DNA of 64,000 bases from JAJRXR01 sp041987545 (lineage in GTDB: Bacteria; Planctomycetota; Phycisphaerae; Phycisphaerales; UBA1924). The stretch is from positions 62,001-126,000 of the forward strand of contig JBHIWH010000007.1 in assembly GCA_041987545.1 (NCBI GenBank), read 5' to 3'. A program made the position numbers and the translations under genes. The notes beneath the pieces are model-generated. The model was not told the DNA's origin, ran no database searches, and was given only the letters and a program-made list of their open reading frames with translations. This document shows positions 1 through 8,628 of this stretch, in pieces (within the stretch, counting starts at the first letter, position 1; each line of letters begins with the position of its first letter).

Positions 1-443
1 TCCAGCAGCGTCCGGAGGATCTCCCCGCAGCCCACGCCCCGGATCCCCTCCAGGTCGGCCCGGGTGATCGGCTGGCGGTAGGCGATGATCGCCAGGGTCT
101 CCAGGGCCGCGCGGCTCAGGCGGGTCGAGGCCCGCAGCCGCTGGAATCCGGCGACCGCCTCGGCGTGCTCGGGCAGCGTCATCACGCGGTACCCGCCCCC
201 CACCTCCTCGATGCGGAACGCGTGCCCGCCCTCGGCGTAGGACTCGTTGAGCCTCGCGATCAGCTCGGCGACATGCTCGGGGGTGATCTCGGCGCCCAGG
301 AGGGCGGTGAGCGCCTCGCCCAGCTTGGCCGCCGGCGCCGGGCGATCGGCGCACATCACCATCGCCTCGAGCTCTCGGAGCGGGTCTGTCTTGCGGGGCG
401 TGTCCATGCCCGTGTCCGCCTCGTGTTCCATCACGTCGGTCAT
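1..443 (-). CDS. scpB: Segregation and condensation protein B, 3' end cut by window edge
   Basis: This is the N-terminal 147 residues of ScpB, the winged-helix partner of kleisin ScpA in the SMC condensin that compacts and segregates the chromosome. The gene runs off the left edge. The family core is clear: a first helical/winged-helix part (about residues 20-90) and then the conserved LAIIAYRQPI stretch at 117-126, followed by the TRADLEGIRG helix. The chosen ATG at 443 adds a short acidic leader; in-frame ATG codons at residues 5 and 13 are alternatives. The gene is divergent from the transporter at 511, with 67 bases between them. The missing C-terminus is a window artefact, not a truncation I can judge. 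Confidence 0.93.
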   Translation of the reverse strand, partial: MTDVMEHEADTGMDTPRKTDPLRELEAMVMCADRPAPAAKLGEALTALLGAEITPEHVAELIARLNESYAEGGHAFRIEEVGGGYRVMTLPEHAEAVAGFQRLRASTRLSRAALETLAIIAYRQPITRADLEGIRGVGCGEILRTLL

Positions 444-510
444 GGGCGGATGGTACCGCAGACGCGGGCGCCGCGCCCCGCCGCCCGACGATCGCCCAGT
501 ATGATGGGCG

Positions 511-1446
511 ATGCCCACGCCCAGGGCGCTCCTGCCCTCGCAGCAGCACGCCTACCCCTCCCTGCCCGCCCTCGACGAGCAGACGCTGCACCGCCGCCGG
601 GAGACGGTCTTCCTCGTCCTGGCCGGCCTCTTCCTCGCGACCCTGGCGATGCTCAACCTGCTGGGTATCACCCGGTTCATCGTCTTCGCCTCCTGGACCG
701 AGGGCCAGGGCTGGAGCTGGGGCAGCTGGGGCGGGCTGAGCTTCGCGGTCGCCGTCGGCGTCCTGCCCTACCCCCTCACGTTCCTGTGCACGGACTTCAT
801 CTCGGAGCTGTACGGCCGCAAGCGGGCCAACCAGGTCGTCTGGGTCGGCCTGCTGGTCAACGCCTGGGTGCTCGCCGTCCTCTGGCTCGGCTCGGCGCTG
901 CCCGTCCAGCCCGAGATGGTCGAGTACGGCTCCGACTCCCTGGGGCGGACGATCACCGCCCCCGCGCTGCCCGAGCCGGTCTACACCGACGATGGCACGT
1001 TCGTCCGCTTCAACGACGACTGGACGTTCGCCCGGGTGCAGCAGCTGACGATGGGCGCGGTCGTCGCCTCGATGATCGCGTACCTGGCCGCCCAGTTCAT
1101 CGACGTGCAGGTGTTCCACTTCTGGAAGTGGCTGACCGGCGGGCGTCACCTTTGGCTCCGCAACAACGGGTCCACCGTGATCTCCCAGTTCGTCGACACG
1201 TTTGCCGTCATCGCGATCACGCACTTCTACGCCCGGGCGCTGCCGATCGACCACGACAGCCCGATCTGGCCCCAGCTCTGGGTGATGATCGGGACGGGGT
1301 ACGCCTTCAAGCTGGCGGCCGCCCTCATCGACACGCTGCCGTTCTACGCCGGGTCGGCCTGGCTGGGCCGGTACCTGCGCCTGCCCCCCGCGGGCGAGCA
1401 CGAGGGCCCGCCCCCCGGGGCGGCGGTCGAGGCGGGCGTCGGCTGA
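511..1446 (+). CDS. yhhQ: VUT-family queuosine precursor transporter (YhhQ-like)
   Basis: This multipass inner-membrane protein of 311 residues belongs to the vitamin-uptake-transporter/YhhQ family, which imports queuosine precursors for tRNA modification. Hydrophobic segments begin near residues 33-53 and 77-93. The family signature TDFISELYGRKRA lies at 94-106, and the second conserved block, with AQFIDVQVFHFWK at 194-206 and the STVISQFVDT helix at 221-230, is intact. Residues about 131-175, between hydrophobic segments, form a hydrophilic loop longer than I expect for this family. The substrate is assigned from the family only; no queuosine biosynthesis gene or riboswitch is visible nearby. 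Confidence 0.9.
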   Translation: MPTPRALLPSQQHAYPSLPALDEQTLHRRRETVFLVLAGLFLATLAMLNLLGITRFIVFASWTEGQGWSWGSWGGLSFAVAVGVLPYPLTFLCTDFISELYGRKRANQVVWVGLLVNAWVLAVLWLGSALPVQPEMVEYGSDSLGRTITAPALPEPVYTDDGTFVRFNDDWTFARVQQLTMGAVVASMIAYLAAQFIDVQVFHFWKWLTGGRHLWLRNNGSTVISQFVDTFAVIAITHFYARALPIDHDSPIWPQLWVMIGTGYAFKLAAALIDTLPFYAGSAWLGRYLRLPPAGEHEGPPPGAAVEAGVG

Positions 1447-1579
1447 GGCCGAGTTATCGGACCGGACCGACCCGGGGCAAGCACCCCAGAGGGGGCGCCC
1501 GGAGCCCCGTGGGCGTGAAGTGCCCCCCGCCGAACGCCGACATATCGATCCAAGGGGATCACCCGGGGAACCAGCCGAG

Positions 1580-2014
1580 ATGACCGCGCCCAGCCCGCAA
1601 GACCACGCCCTCAACGCCGGCGCCCCCCTCGTCCTGCTGGCCGACGACGAGCCGCACATCACGCTCGTGGTGTCGCGGAAGCTCCGCTCGGCGGGGCTGG
1701 AGGTGATCACGGCCGAGGACGGCGAGGAGGCCCTCGAGATGGCCCGCCAGCACGCGCCGGCGCTGGTCGTCACGGACCTGCAGATGCCCTACATGACCGG
1801 CATCGACCTGGCCCGCGCCCTCCGCGACGACCCGGCGACGAGCCAGATCCCGGTCGTCATGCTGACCGCCCGCGGCTACGTGCTCGACCCGGGTGAGCTG
1901 GAGAGCACGAACATCCGCTTCATCATGAGCAAGCCGTTCAGCGCCCGAGAGCTGCTGGACAAGGTGTCCGAACTGCTGCCGGACGCGCCCGGAGGCCTGA
2001 GGAAGTCGGCATGA
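1580..2014 (+). CDS. Single-domain response regulator (CheY-like receiver)
   Basis: This 144-residue protein is a stand-alone receiver domain with no output domain. The acidic pair D22-D23, phospho-acceptor D66 (in VVTDLQMP), T96 and K118 (in SKPF) are all present, so it should be phosphorylatable. An in-frame ATG at 1520 exists, but the start at 1580 directly precedes the receiver fold. The stop overlaps the start of the downstream HD-GYP gene in an ATGA arrangement, so the two are almost certainly co-translated. Its likely role is to receive a phosphate signal and act on its HD-GYP partner; the cognate kinase is not adjacent. Confidence 0.9.
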   Translation: MTAPSPQDHALNAGAPLVLLADDEPHITLVVSRKLRSAGLEVITAEDGEEALEMARQHAPALVVTDLQMPYMTGIDLARALRDDPATSQIPVVMLTARGYVLDPGELESTNIRFIMSKPFSARELLDKVSELLPDAPGGLRKSA

Positions 2015-3642
2015 TCCCCCGCGCGATCACCGCGGCCCCCGTCTGCGCCGTCGAGCCGCTCGTCGAGCGGTGCGCGGCCCTCGGGCTCCCGGTGTGGCGT
2101 GTGGACACCGCGGGCGTGCCGACGACAGAGCCGGAGATGCCCGGCGTGCTGGGCCTCCTGCTCCGCTCCTCGCAGATCTTCGCCGGCATCCGCGGGCAGG
2201 TCGCGGCCTGGAGCCAGCAGGACGAGCCCCCCCTCACCGAGCTGATGCCCGGCTGCTGGCTGATGCCGATCCCGGAGAAGCGGCGTCGTCGGCGCACGGG
2301 GTACATCATCGCCATGGCCCTCGGGCCCGAGATCTTCGAGGCCGACGGGTTCGGCGGGGTCTGCCGCGCCGCGGCGATCGACCCGGTGGTCGCTCGGCAG
2401 GCGCTGCACGAGATCGCGCAGTTCTCCCGGGGCGAGGCCGAGCGTCTGCTGACGGCGCTCCGCTGGTCGGGCGACGACCTCCGCGATTTCGCCAAGGGGC
2501 AGACCGCCGTCGAGTCGCTCACGTCGCAGCTCTCCGAGTCGTACGAGACCATCATGACGATGTACTCGATCGGCCAGCAGATGAGCGCGATCTCCGAGCC
2601 CAAGAGCTTCATCGATCATGTGCTGGGGCGCACTCGCGACACGGTCGAGTTCGGCTGGGCGGGCGTCTGGCTCTCCTCGGCCGGCGAACTCCGGGAGGCC
2701 TGCGGCGACAAGCCGCTCGTCGTCTCCGGCGAGCCCGGGTGCGACGACGCGCAGCTGCACGCCGCCTTCGCGACGATGTCCGACGAGGTCGAGCGCGGGC
2801 GGACGTCGATCCTCACGCTCGAGGACGGCCTGCCCGAGTGCCTGGGCGCCCAGGTCATCGCGCACGAGCTGTGCCGCAACGACTCGCCCATCGGCGTGAT
2901 CGCCGCGGGCCGCAAGGGCGGGCTGGATCCCCAGATCAGCAGCTACGAGACCCTCCTGCTCGAGGCGGCGGCCGGCTTCCTCTCCTCGTTCCTCGAGAGC
3001 GTCGAGCTCTACGCCGCCCAGCAGCGGACGTTCATGGGCACGATCAAGGCGATGACCGCCGCCATCGACGCCAAGGACCGGTACACCCGGGGCCACTCGG
3101 AGCGCGTCGCCCGGCTCAGCGCCGAACTCGCCCGCGAGGCCGGCCTCGACGAGGAGCAGACCGAGCGGATCTACCTGTCGGGGCTCGTCCACGACGTGGG
3201 CAAGATCGGCGTGCCCGAGCGCGTGCTCGGCAAGAGCGGGCGCCTCACCGACGAGGAGTTCGCCCTCATCCGCCTGCACCCCGAGATCGGGCACCGGATC
3301 CTCTCCCAGATCCCGGCGCTGGCCGACCTCCTGCCCGGCGTCCTGCACCACCACGAACGCTGGGAGGGCGGCGGGTACCCGCACGGCATCGCCGGCGAGG
3401 ACGTCCCGCTCATGGCCCGGATCATCGGCGTCGCCGACACCTTCGACGCCATGAGCTCCACCCGCTCGTACCGGCCCGCGATGCCCCGCCAGCGTGTGCT
3501 CCAGGAGATCCGCGACTGCGCCGGCACGCAGTTCGACCCCGAGCTGGCCGAGTGCTTCCTGCGGCTGGACCTGGCGTTCTACGACGAGATGGTCGCAACC
3601 CACGCGGCGGACGACGCCGGCCCCTTCTCGCTGGCCGCGTGA
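2011..3642 (+). CDS. HD-GYP domain protein with central GAF-like region
   Basis: This 543-residue protein ends in an HD-GYP domain (about 340-525), a family that hydrolyses cyclic di-GMP. The key residues are intact: GHSERV at 361-366, H394-D395 in VHDVGKIG, HHE at 447-449 and GYP at 455-457. The middle (about 185-335) looks GAF-like. The first 170 residues have no family I recognise. No transmembrane segment is apparent, so it is probably cytoplasmic. It overlaps the upstream receiver gene by four bases, and the usual fused receiver-HD-GYP architecture is here split into two coupled genes. Confidence 0.9.
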   Translation: MIPRAITAAPVCAVEPLVERCAALGLPVWRVDTAGVPTTEPEMPGVLGLLLRSSQIFAGIRGQVAAWSQQDEPPLTELMPGCWLMPIPEKRRRRRTGYIIAMALGPEIFEADGFGGVCRAAAIDPVVARQALHEIAQFSRGEAERLLTALRWSGDDLRDFAKGQTAVESLTSQLSESYETIMTMYSIGQQMSAISEPKSFIDHVLGRTRDTVEFGWAGVWLSSAGELREACGDKPLVVSGEPGCDDAQLHAAFATMSDEVERGRTSILTLEDGLPECLGAQVIAHELCRNDSPIGVIAAGRKGGLDPQISSYETLLLEAAAGFLSSFLESVELYAAQQRTFMGTIKAMTAAIDAKDRYTRGHSERVARLSAELAREAGLDEEQTERIYLSGLVHDVGKIGVPERVLGKSGRLTDEEFALIRLHPEIGHRILSQIPALADLLPGVLHHHERWEGGGYPHGIAGEDVPLMARIIGVADTFDAMSSTRSYRPAMPRQRVLQEIRDCAGTQFDPELAECFLRLDLAFYDEMVATHAADDAGPFSLAA

Positions 3643-3664
3643 GCCCCGCCGAGCCGACCCGGCC

Positions 3665-4585
3665 TCACCGGAGCGTGCGCTGCCGCAGCGTGCCGGGCAC
3701 GACCTCGAGCTCGGGCGCGGACGCGGAGCCGATCCGCAGCGAGACCGTATCGACGCTGATTTGCGCCTTCTGCGACCAGGTGAAGATCATCAGCTCGGCG
3801 GTCGTCGGGGCGCTCCCGGTCCAGCTGATGGTCCCGCTGCCCGCGAGGCGCCCCCAATCGCCCGAGAGCGTGTCGGTCGCCAGCTCGAGCTGCTGGAATG
3901 TCCCCCCGCCGTCGTGGTAGATGGACGCCGTCCAGGTGTCGGTCTTGTGGGCGCCCATCGTGCCGAAGGCCTCGAACTCGAATGGTGCGCCGTTGACCAT
4001 GGCGGGCAGGACGTCGGTCTTGATGCCCGCGGCCGGGGCGGGCCGGGCGCCGAGCCACGCGCTGCCCGGGCCGATGTGGTAGTAGATCTTGTCGTCTGTG
4101 AAGTTCCCGCCCCCGGTCGTGCTCCAGCCCGCGATGCCCGAGTCGAACCCCCCGTTGGCGACGGCCTGGGTCGCCTCGGCGCCGGGCTTGGCGATCGCGT
4201 CGATCGCCCACACCCGGGCGGCCCGCTCCCGGACCACGATCGCGGAGATGGTCATATCGACGGACTGCCCGGCGTCGGCCGCGGCCTGGTCGTACTCGAG
4301 CATGAACGCCCACTCGCCGTCGCCCGCGCCCTCGATTGTGTTCCACTGCTTGTGGGGGTACGCGACGTTCCAGGCCGGCTCGCCCGCGACGCGGCTGAGC
4401 GCCAGCGCGAGCGCCGACTGGGCCGCCAGCCGTGAGGACGCGCCCTCGGCCCTCGTCTCGGCCGTCTCACGCTGCACGCCGGCTAGCAGCACGCCCGAGA
4501 CGCCGATCACGGTCACGAACGTCGTCACGCCGAGCACGGCGATGTACACGCCGCCCCGCCTGTCGCTCTGCTTGCTCGCGTCCAT
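3665..4585 (-). CDS. PilX/GspK-like minor pilin protein with C-terminal jelly-roll-like domain
   Basis: This 306-residue protein has one N-terminal transmembrane helix (about 13-36) after a short basic leader, as in PilX/GspK-type proteins, but lacks the F-T/S-L-x-E prepilin motif. The helix is followed by a heptad-rich stretch. From about residue 150 there is an NGGFDSGIAGW opening typical of CBM4/9-like or related beta-sandwich modules, running to the end. The start at 4585 is chosen because its ATG overlaps the upstream stop (TGATG); another ATG at 4597 is possible. It is the last gene of the first secretion/pilus run and meets the HD-GYP gene tail to tail. The sugar-binding idea is a fold guess. 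Confidence 0.72.
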   Translation of the reverse strand: MDASKQSDRRGGVYIAVLGVTTFVTVIGVSGVLLAGVQRETAETRAEGASSRLAAQSALALALSRVAGEPAWNVAYPHKQWNTIEGAGDGEWAFMLEYDQAAADAGQSVDMTISAIVVRERAARVWAIDAIAKPGAEATQAVANGGFDSGIAGWSTTGGGNFTDDKIYYHIGPGSAWLGARPAPAAGIKTDVLPAMVNGAPFEFEAFGTMGAHKTDTWTASIYHDGGGTFQQLELATDTLSGDWGRLAGSGTISWTGSAPTTAELMIFTWSQKAQISVDTVSLRIGSASAPELEVVPGTLRQRTLR

Positions 4586-5112
4586 CAATCGCTCCATGCC
4601 CCGTCCCGCGGGTCGGGCCAGAAGGGCGAGGCGTACCCCACCAGCGAGGCGATCACCCGGTCGCCCCGCCGCACCGTCACCGTCACCTGCTTCGGGCTTA
4701 CCCCGTCGGCCGAGCGGTCCGACAGGTCCGCCTTGTCCACGCTGCGGACCTCCACGGTGCGGGTCAGGCCGGTCGCCCAGGCGATCGCGGCGCCGTCCTT
4801 GTCCTCCGGGGGTGTGGACGTCCACCCGTCGTAGTCGTCCACGTCGTCGAACAGCGCCCGAGAGCCGTCGCCGACCTCGGACCCCGCCTTGCCGAAGCTG
4901 GCGACGCCCTCCGCCTCGTCCTCGTAGGCCTGGGCGAGCACCTCGCCCATCAACGCCTCGCACAGCACCGCGCCCACCGCCCGCTCGTTGATCTGCGCCT
5001 CGGCCGCCTTGGCGCCCGCCACGCTGTTCAGCGCCGCGACCAGCACGACGCCCACCAGCGCGACCGACAGCACCACCTCCATCATCGAGAACCCGCGCGC
5101 GGCACGACTCAC
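4585..5112 (-). CDS. Type II pseudopilin, GspI-like
   Basis: This 175-residue protein begins with a short basic leader and a class III signal: cleavage is expected between G7 and F8, followed by SMME with the conserved glutamate at +5 (E12), then a hydrophobic helix to about residue 31. The prepilin peptidase at 21455-22858 is the obvious processing enzyme. The start is GTG at 5112, which overlaps the stop of the upstream gene (GTGA). The size and position between a GspJ-like and a GspK-like gene suggest the GspI role in the pseudopilus tip. The C-terminal domain is acidic and not otherwise recognised. Confidence 0.8.
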   Translation of the reverse strand: MSRAARGFSMMEVVLSVALVGVVLVAALNSVAGAKAAEAQINERAVGAVLCEALMGEVLAQAYEDEAEGVASFGKAGSEVGDGSRALFDDVDDYDGWTSTPPEDKDGAAIAWATGLTRTVEVRSVDKADLSDRSADGVSPKQVTVTVRRGDRVIASLVGYASPFWPDPRDGAWSD

Positions 5113-6779
5113 GGCGCCACCCCCATCCGCACCCGGACACGGTCCACCTCGACGCCGGCGCCAAGGGGCGCGATGCGAACCTCCCGCTCCGAGGCCCGGT
5201 ACCCGCGCCGGTGGTACTCGTACGTCCCGATCCACGCGCCATCGATCTCCAGCACGACCGAGTCGGACGCCGGGTCGATCACCAGCCTGGTGTCCAGGAA
5301 GTCATCGGTCGCGAACGAGACGTCGGCGAGCGTCTGCAGGACGTCGTCGCCGTCCACCGAGTGGAGCATCAGCCGCTGGTGCGTCGCGTCCCGCCGCCGC
5401 AGCGCCATCGCGAGCACGGCCTGGCTCCCCCCGCCCTGGTCCGCGGCGACGAAGAAGTACACGCCGGGCGAGCCCGTCGTCACGCACCGCCACTCGACGT
5501 CCACGATCGTCGGCCGCGTCAGGTCAGTGTCGGGCTTGGCGACCAGCTCCTTGTTCGCCTTCCACACGCCGCTGTCCAGCGTGGCCTCGGAGAACGCCGA
5601 GGCGTCGGAGAGGGCCCAGTCGGGCGTGCCGTCCGCGTTGAGGTCCAGGGCGGTCGGGTCGGAGGAGAAGTCCACGTCCCACAGTGCGCCGAGCACCTCG
5701 GGCGAGTTGAGCGCCCGGGCCTCGCCGACGAGCGTGGTCTTGGACGCGCCGCCCGAGGTCACGTCCACCGTGAAGCGGGTGACGTGGCGCCTGGTGACCT
5801 CGATGTCCGGGTTCTGGGTCTCGTACTCGCCGTGCAGGCGGAACAGGACCTCCCTCCCGGACCGCTGAGACCAGGAAGGCGGCGTGCCCCCCCCGGACCA
5901 GAACGACGCGCTGTCCACGCTCGCCTCCAGGAGCCCCCGCCCCGTTGATTGCTCCGAGGTGAGCACGGCCGAAGTCGCGTCGTCCGACGAGTTGCCGAAC
6001 ACGAGCATGTACACCGACCCCGCGTCCAGCGTCGGCGGATCGGCGAACTCGAACTCGGTCCAGCCCGCGACCAGGGGCAGCGACGCCTCGTTGCGGGTCA
6101 CGGTCGCCAGGATCGAGCCCGTCGGCTCGCCGCCCGAGGAGCCGCGGATTTGGAGCGTGGTCTGCCCACCCACACCCACCAGGATCAGCCCCTGCTGCCT
6201 CGCGTACACCTCGACGCTGGTCGCACGCCAGGAGCCGACCCCCACCGGCAGCGCCGGCGAGATCAGCAGCGAGAACGCCTTGCCCTTATCGAGCGCGATC
6301 GTCCCGGGATCGGACGCCGACTCCCTCGCATCGACCTGCGCCGTGTTCGTGATCGTGGCGCCCGCGTAGGTATCGATGCGGGCGACGGTGTCGTAGCCGA
6401 GCGCGAACCCGTCGGCCGACCCGAGCACGCTCTCGGCGTCCCCGCCGTTCTCGACGCGGGTCACCGGGTCGCCGCCTGACCCGGCCCAGGCGTACCGGAG
6501 CAGCTCCGGCGCCCCGTCGCTCCCCGAGTCGGGCAGGACCACCGTCGCCGCCGTCGCCGCCCGCTCGGGCGCGTAGACCGCCCGCTCCAGGTCCGAGATG
6601 ACCTCGTCCAGCGCGCCGGAGGTCTCCAGGACGGACTCGGTCGCGCTGCCCTCGGCGCCGGGCAGCGCGTTCGCCGCGACGACGACCGCCGACGCCAGCG
6701 AGCCCAGCAGCAACGCCGAGACGCCCAGCGCCACGACCATCTCCATCAGCGTGTACCCGGCTCGCGCGTGGCGCCTCAT
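5109..6779 (-). CDS. Large GspJ-like pseudopilin with beta-sandwich and LamG-like C-terminal domains
   Basis: At 556 residues this protein is more than twice the usual GspJ length. The class III signal is clear (G8 cleaved before YTLME, E13 at +5), with a hydrophobic helix to about 36. A typical pseudopilin head follows to about 165. A beta-rich region at about 165-290 (VGSWRATSVEVYAR onwards) resembles a secreted choice-of-anchor type sandwich, and residues about 360-550 resemble a concanavalin/laminin-G-like sandwich. The start ATG overlaps the stop of the GspH-like gene (ATGA), and the stop overlaps the next start. Domain names for the C-terminal half are inference from composition and short motifs. 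Confidence 0.75.
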   Translation of the reverse strand: MRRHARAGYTLMEMVVALGVSALLLGSLASAVVVAANALPGAEGSATESVLETSGALDEVISDLERAVYAPERAATAATVVLPDSGSDGAPELLRYAWAGSGGDPVTRVENGGDAESVLGSADGFALGYDTVARIDTYAGATITNTAQVDARESASDPGTIALDKGKAFSLLISPALPVGVGSWRATSVEVYARQQGLILVGVGGQTTLQIRGSSGGEPTGSILATVTRNEASLPLVAGWTEFEFADPPTLDAGSVYMLVFGNSSDDATSAVLTSEQSTGRGLLEASVDSASFWSGGGTPPSWSQRSGREVLFRLHGEYETQNPDIEVTRRHVTRFTVDVTSGGASKTTLVGEARALNSPEVLGALWDVDFSSDPTALDLNADGTPDWALSDASAFSEATLDSGVWKANKELVAKPDTDLTRPTIVDVEWRCVTTGSPGVYFFVAADQGGGSQAVLAMALRRRDATHQRLMLHSVDGDDVLQTLADVSFATDDFLDTRLVIDPASDSVVLEIDGAWIGTYEYHRRGYRASEREVRIAPLGAGVEVDRVRVRMGVAP

Positions 6780-7333
6780 CGCAGCCCCCCCAAGAGCCCG
6801 CCGATGATGTCGCCCGGCAGGTCCAAGATGTCGAGCACGTCGACGCCGTCGTCGTCCCCGGCATCCGGCTCGACCTTGTCCGCGGCCGCGAGCACCACGA
6901 CGCGCGAGGTCTCGCCCGCCCAGAGGGTGACCGACGCCGCGGCGCCCGGTCGGCCGCGCCCGGAGTAGGTCAGCGTCGCGCCCCCGCCGTCGATCACGGG
7001 CGGGTCCATGCTCACGCGGTAGGGCGACGCGCCCAGGTCGACGCTGCCGATGGCCTCGCGCCCCGCGCCCGTGCCGGCGTACGTCGTGTACGTGGCGTTG
7101 GCCGCGTCGAAATCGATCTCGTGCGCCACGCCGCGGGCCCGGGCCCGCTGGCCCAGGAAGTCGACATCGGCCAGCAGGCGCCGCTCGGCCGCCTCCAGCC
7201 GGTACCGCGTGTTCGCGCCGGCGAACCGCGGGATCGCGATCCCCGCCATCAGCGCCATGATCACGAGGACGAGCACCAGCTCGAACAGCGAGAAGCCCCG
7301 CCCCGCCCGCGATGCCCGTGCCGTCCGCGTCAT
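6776..7333 (-). CDS. GspH-like pseudopilin
   Basis: This 185-residue pseudopilin has its processing site after G13, followed by FSLFE with E18 at +5, and a hydrophobic helix to about 38 that includes the IAIPRF motif common to GspH/FimT proteins. The chosen ATG at 7333 gives the normal short basic leader; upstream in-frame sequence is not pilin-like. The C-terminal 30 residues are acidic and then Gly/Leu-rich (DILDLPGDIIGGLLGG), which is unusual. It sits 106 bases downstream of the GspG-like gene and overlaps the next gene by four bases. Confidence 0.82.
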   Translation of the reverse strand: MTRTARASRAGRGFSLFELVLVLVIMALMAGIAIPRFAGANTRYRLEAAERRLLADVDFLGQRARARGVAHEIDFDAANATYTTYAGTGAGREAIGSVDLGASPYRVSMDPPVIDGGGATLTYSGRGRPGAAASVTLWAGETSRVVVLAAADKVEPDAGDDDGVDVLDILDLPGDIIGGLLGGLR

Positions 7334-7439
7334 CGCCTCCCCCGTCAACCGAGAACGGCCCCGCTCTGGCCCGGCGATGTTCGTCGCCGAGCGGAGCGGG
7401 GCCGCGCGAGAGTTCATGTCCGCTCGGGTCCTGCCCCGA

Positions 7440-7916
7440 TCAATAATCCCGGTAGTCCACGCCGTTCTGGTCGTCGACGCCCGCGGCGACGTTGGCGTAG
7501 ATCCGGTGGTCCGAGTTCTGGTAGATCCAGCCGGCGGTCGCGTCACCGTCGGTCGCCGAGATGCCGGCCAGGCCCTTCTGGGCGCCGACCTTCTGCTTCG
7601 GGATCGAGTGCAGGTACGGGCCGTAGATGTGCGTCGCGTCGGACGTCGCCTGCGCGTCGCCCGCGATGTCGGTGTACTGCGTGAGCTGCGCGACGATCGT
7701 GGTCTCGTCCGGGTACGTGCCGTTGTGCTCGGCCCGGTACATCTCGATCGCGTTCCGCATGGTGGCCAGGTCGGCCATCACGGCGGAGTCGGCGGCGCCC
7801 GCGGCGCCTCGGCTCATGCGGGGGATCGCGATCGCACCGATGATCCCGAGGATCACCACCACGATCACCAACTCGATCAGGCTGAAGCCCTTCCTCGCCC
7901 TGACTTGACTCATCAT
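7440..7916 (-). CDS. gspG: Major pseudopilin GspG
   Basis: This 158-residue protein is the best GspG match in the window. G10 is cleaved before FSLIE (E15 at +5), then comes a long hydrophobic helix ending in IAIPRMSRG, followed by the short head expected of a major pseudopilin (AVMADLATMRNAIEMYR helix, then YPDE). It would polymerise into the periplasmic pseudopilus. The start at 7916 has GAGGAG eight bases upstream; an adjacent ATG at 7913 is the alternative. Gaps of 172 bases upstream and 106 downstream break the otherwise overlapping operon, which would allow separate high expression of this subunit. Confidence 0.88.
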   Translation of the reverse strand: MMSQVRARKGFSLIELVIVVVILGIIGAIAIPRMSRGAAGAADSAVMADLATMRNAIEMYRAEHNGTYPDETTIVAQLTQYTDIAGDAQATSDATHIYGPYLHSIPKQKVGAQKGLAGISATDGDATAGWIYQNSDHRIYANVAAGVDDQNGVDYRDY

Positions 7917-8088
7917 CGCGACGTCTCCTCGCGGGCGATCCCGCACTCGTCCAGGCCGGCGACCCCGCCGACACTCACAAGTCAGATCGACCCAAACCCG
8001 TGCGGGCTTGACCGCTCGCCCGGCCCGATCCCCGATCCCCCCGTTCGATCCCGCACGTCCCGCACAGTCCAACACCCGGTTATGGGGG

Positions 8089-8604
8089 TCAACGCTCGAC
8101 CTCGAGCGTCACCAGACCGCCGGGACCCTCGAGCGTCACCGCCCGGTCCATCACGCCCACGAGCGTGTACGACCCGACCCGGTCGCCCGTCCGATAGGTC
8201 CGGCCGTCGATCACCGCGATCCCGCCCCGCGTGGTCGGCATCGCCGCCGACAGCTTGAACGTGGGCGCCGCGGCCGCGGAGTCGCCGCTCTCGGCCGCCT
8301 CCGCGGGCGCCGCGATCGGCGTCGTCCACGACTCCGGGAAGACGAACGCGTCGCCGGACGCCTCGCCCGAGACGCCCTCGCTCACGACAAGCTCGTGCAG
8401 CCTCTGGGCGATCGCGATCCCGGTCTCGTCGATCCCGCCCAGCTGATCGCCCTGGCCCGGTTCGGCGCCCGCGGGCGGCGTGATCGAGATCACGGGCGCC
8501 GCCGACGCGCCGCTCGGCGCCAGGATGCCACGGTCGATGACGAACGCCGCCCCCGCGACGATCGCCACGCCCACAAAGATCTTCCGCTCGCGCGACAGCT
8601 CCAT
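8089..8604 (-). CDS. PilP/GspC-like platform protein
   Basis: This 171-residue protein has a basic N-terminus and one transmembrane helix (about 8-25), a linker rich in Ala, Gly and Pro, and a small C-terminal beta domain (about 125-171, GIAVIDGRTYRTGDRVG to the VTLEVER end). This resembles the homology region that GspC and PilP proteins use to dock on the secretin. It follows PilN- and PilO-like genes, the position in which PilP is found in pilus operons. The family call rests mainly on gene order and the small C-terminal fold. A GTG at 8610 is an alternative start. Confidence 0.6.
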   Translation of the reverse strand: MELSRERKIFVGVAIVAGAAFVIDRGILAPSGASAAPVISITPPAGAEPGQGDQLGGIDETGIAIAQRLHELVVSEGVSGEASGDAFVFPESWTTPIAAPAEAAESGDSAAAAPTFKLSAAMPTTRGGIAVIDGRTYRTGDRVGSYTLVGVMDRAVTLEGPGGLVTLEVER

Positions 8605-8628
8605 GCACACACGGAGCGTTTCGCCCGC

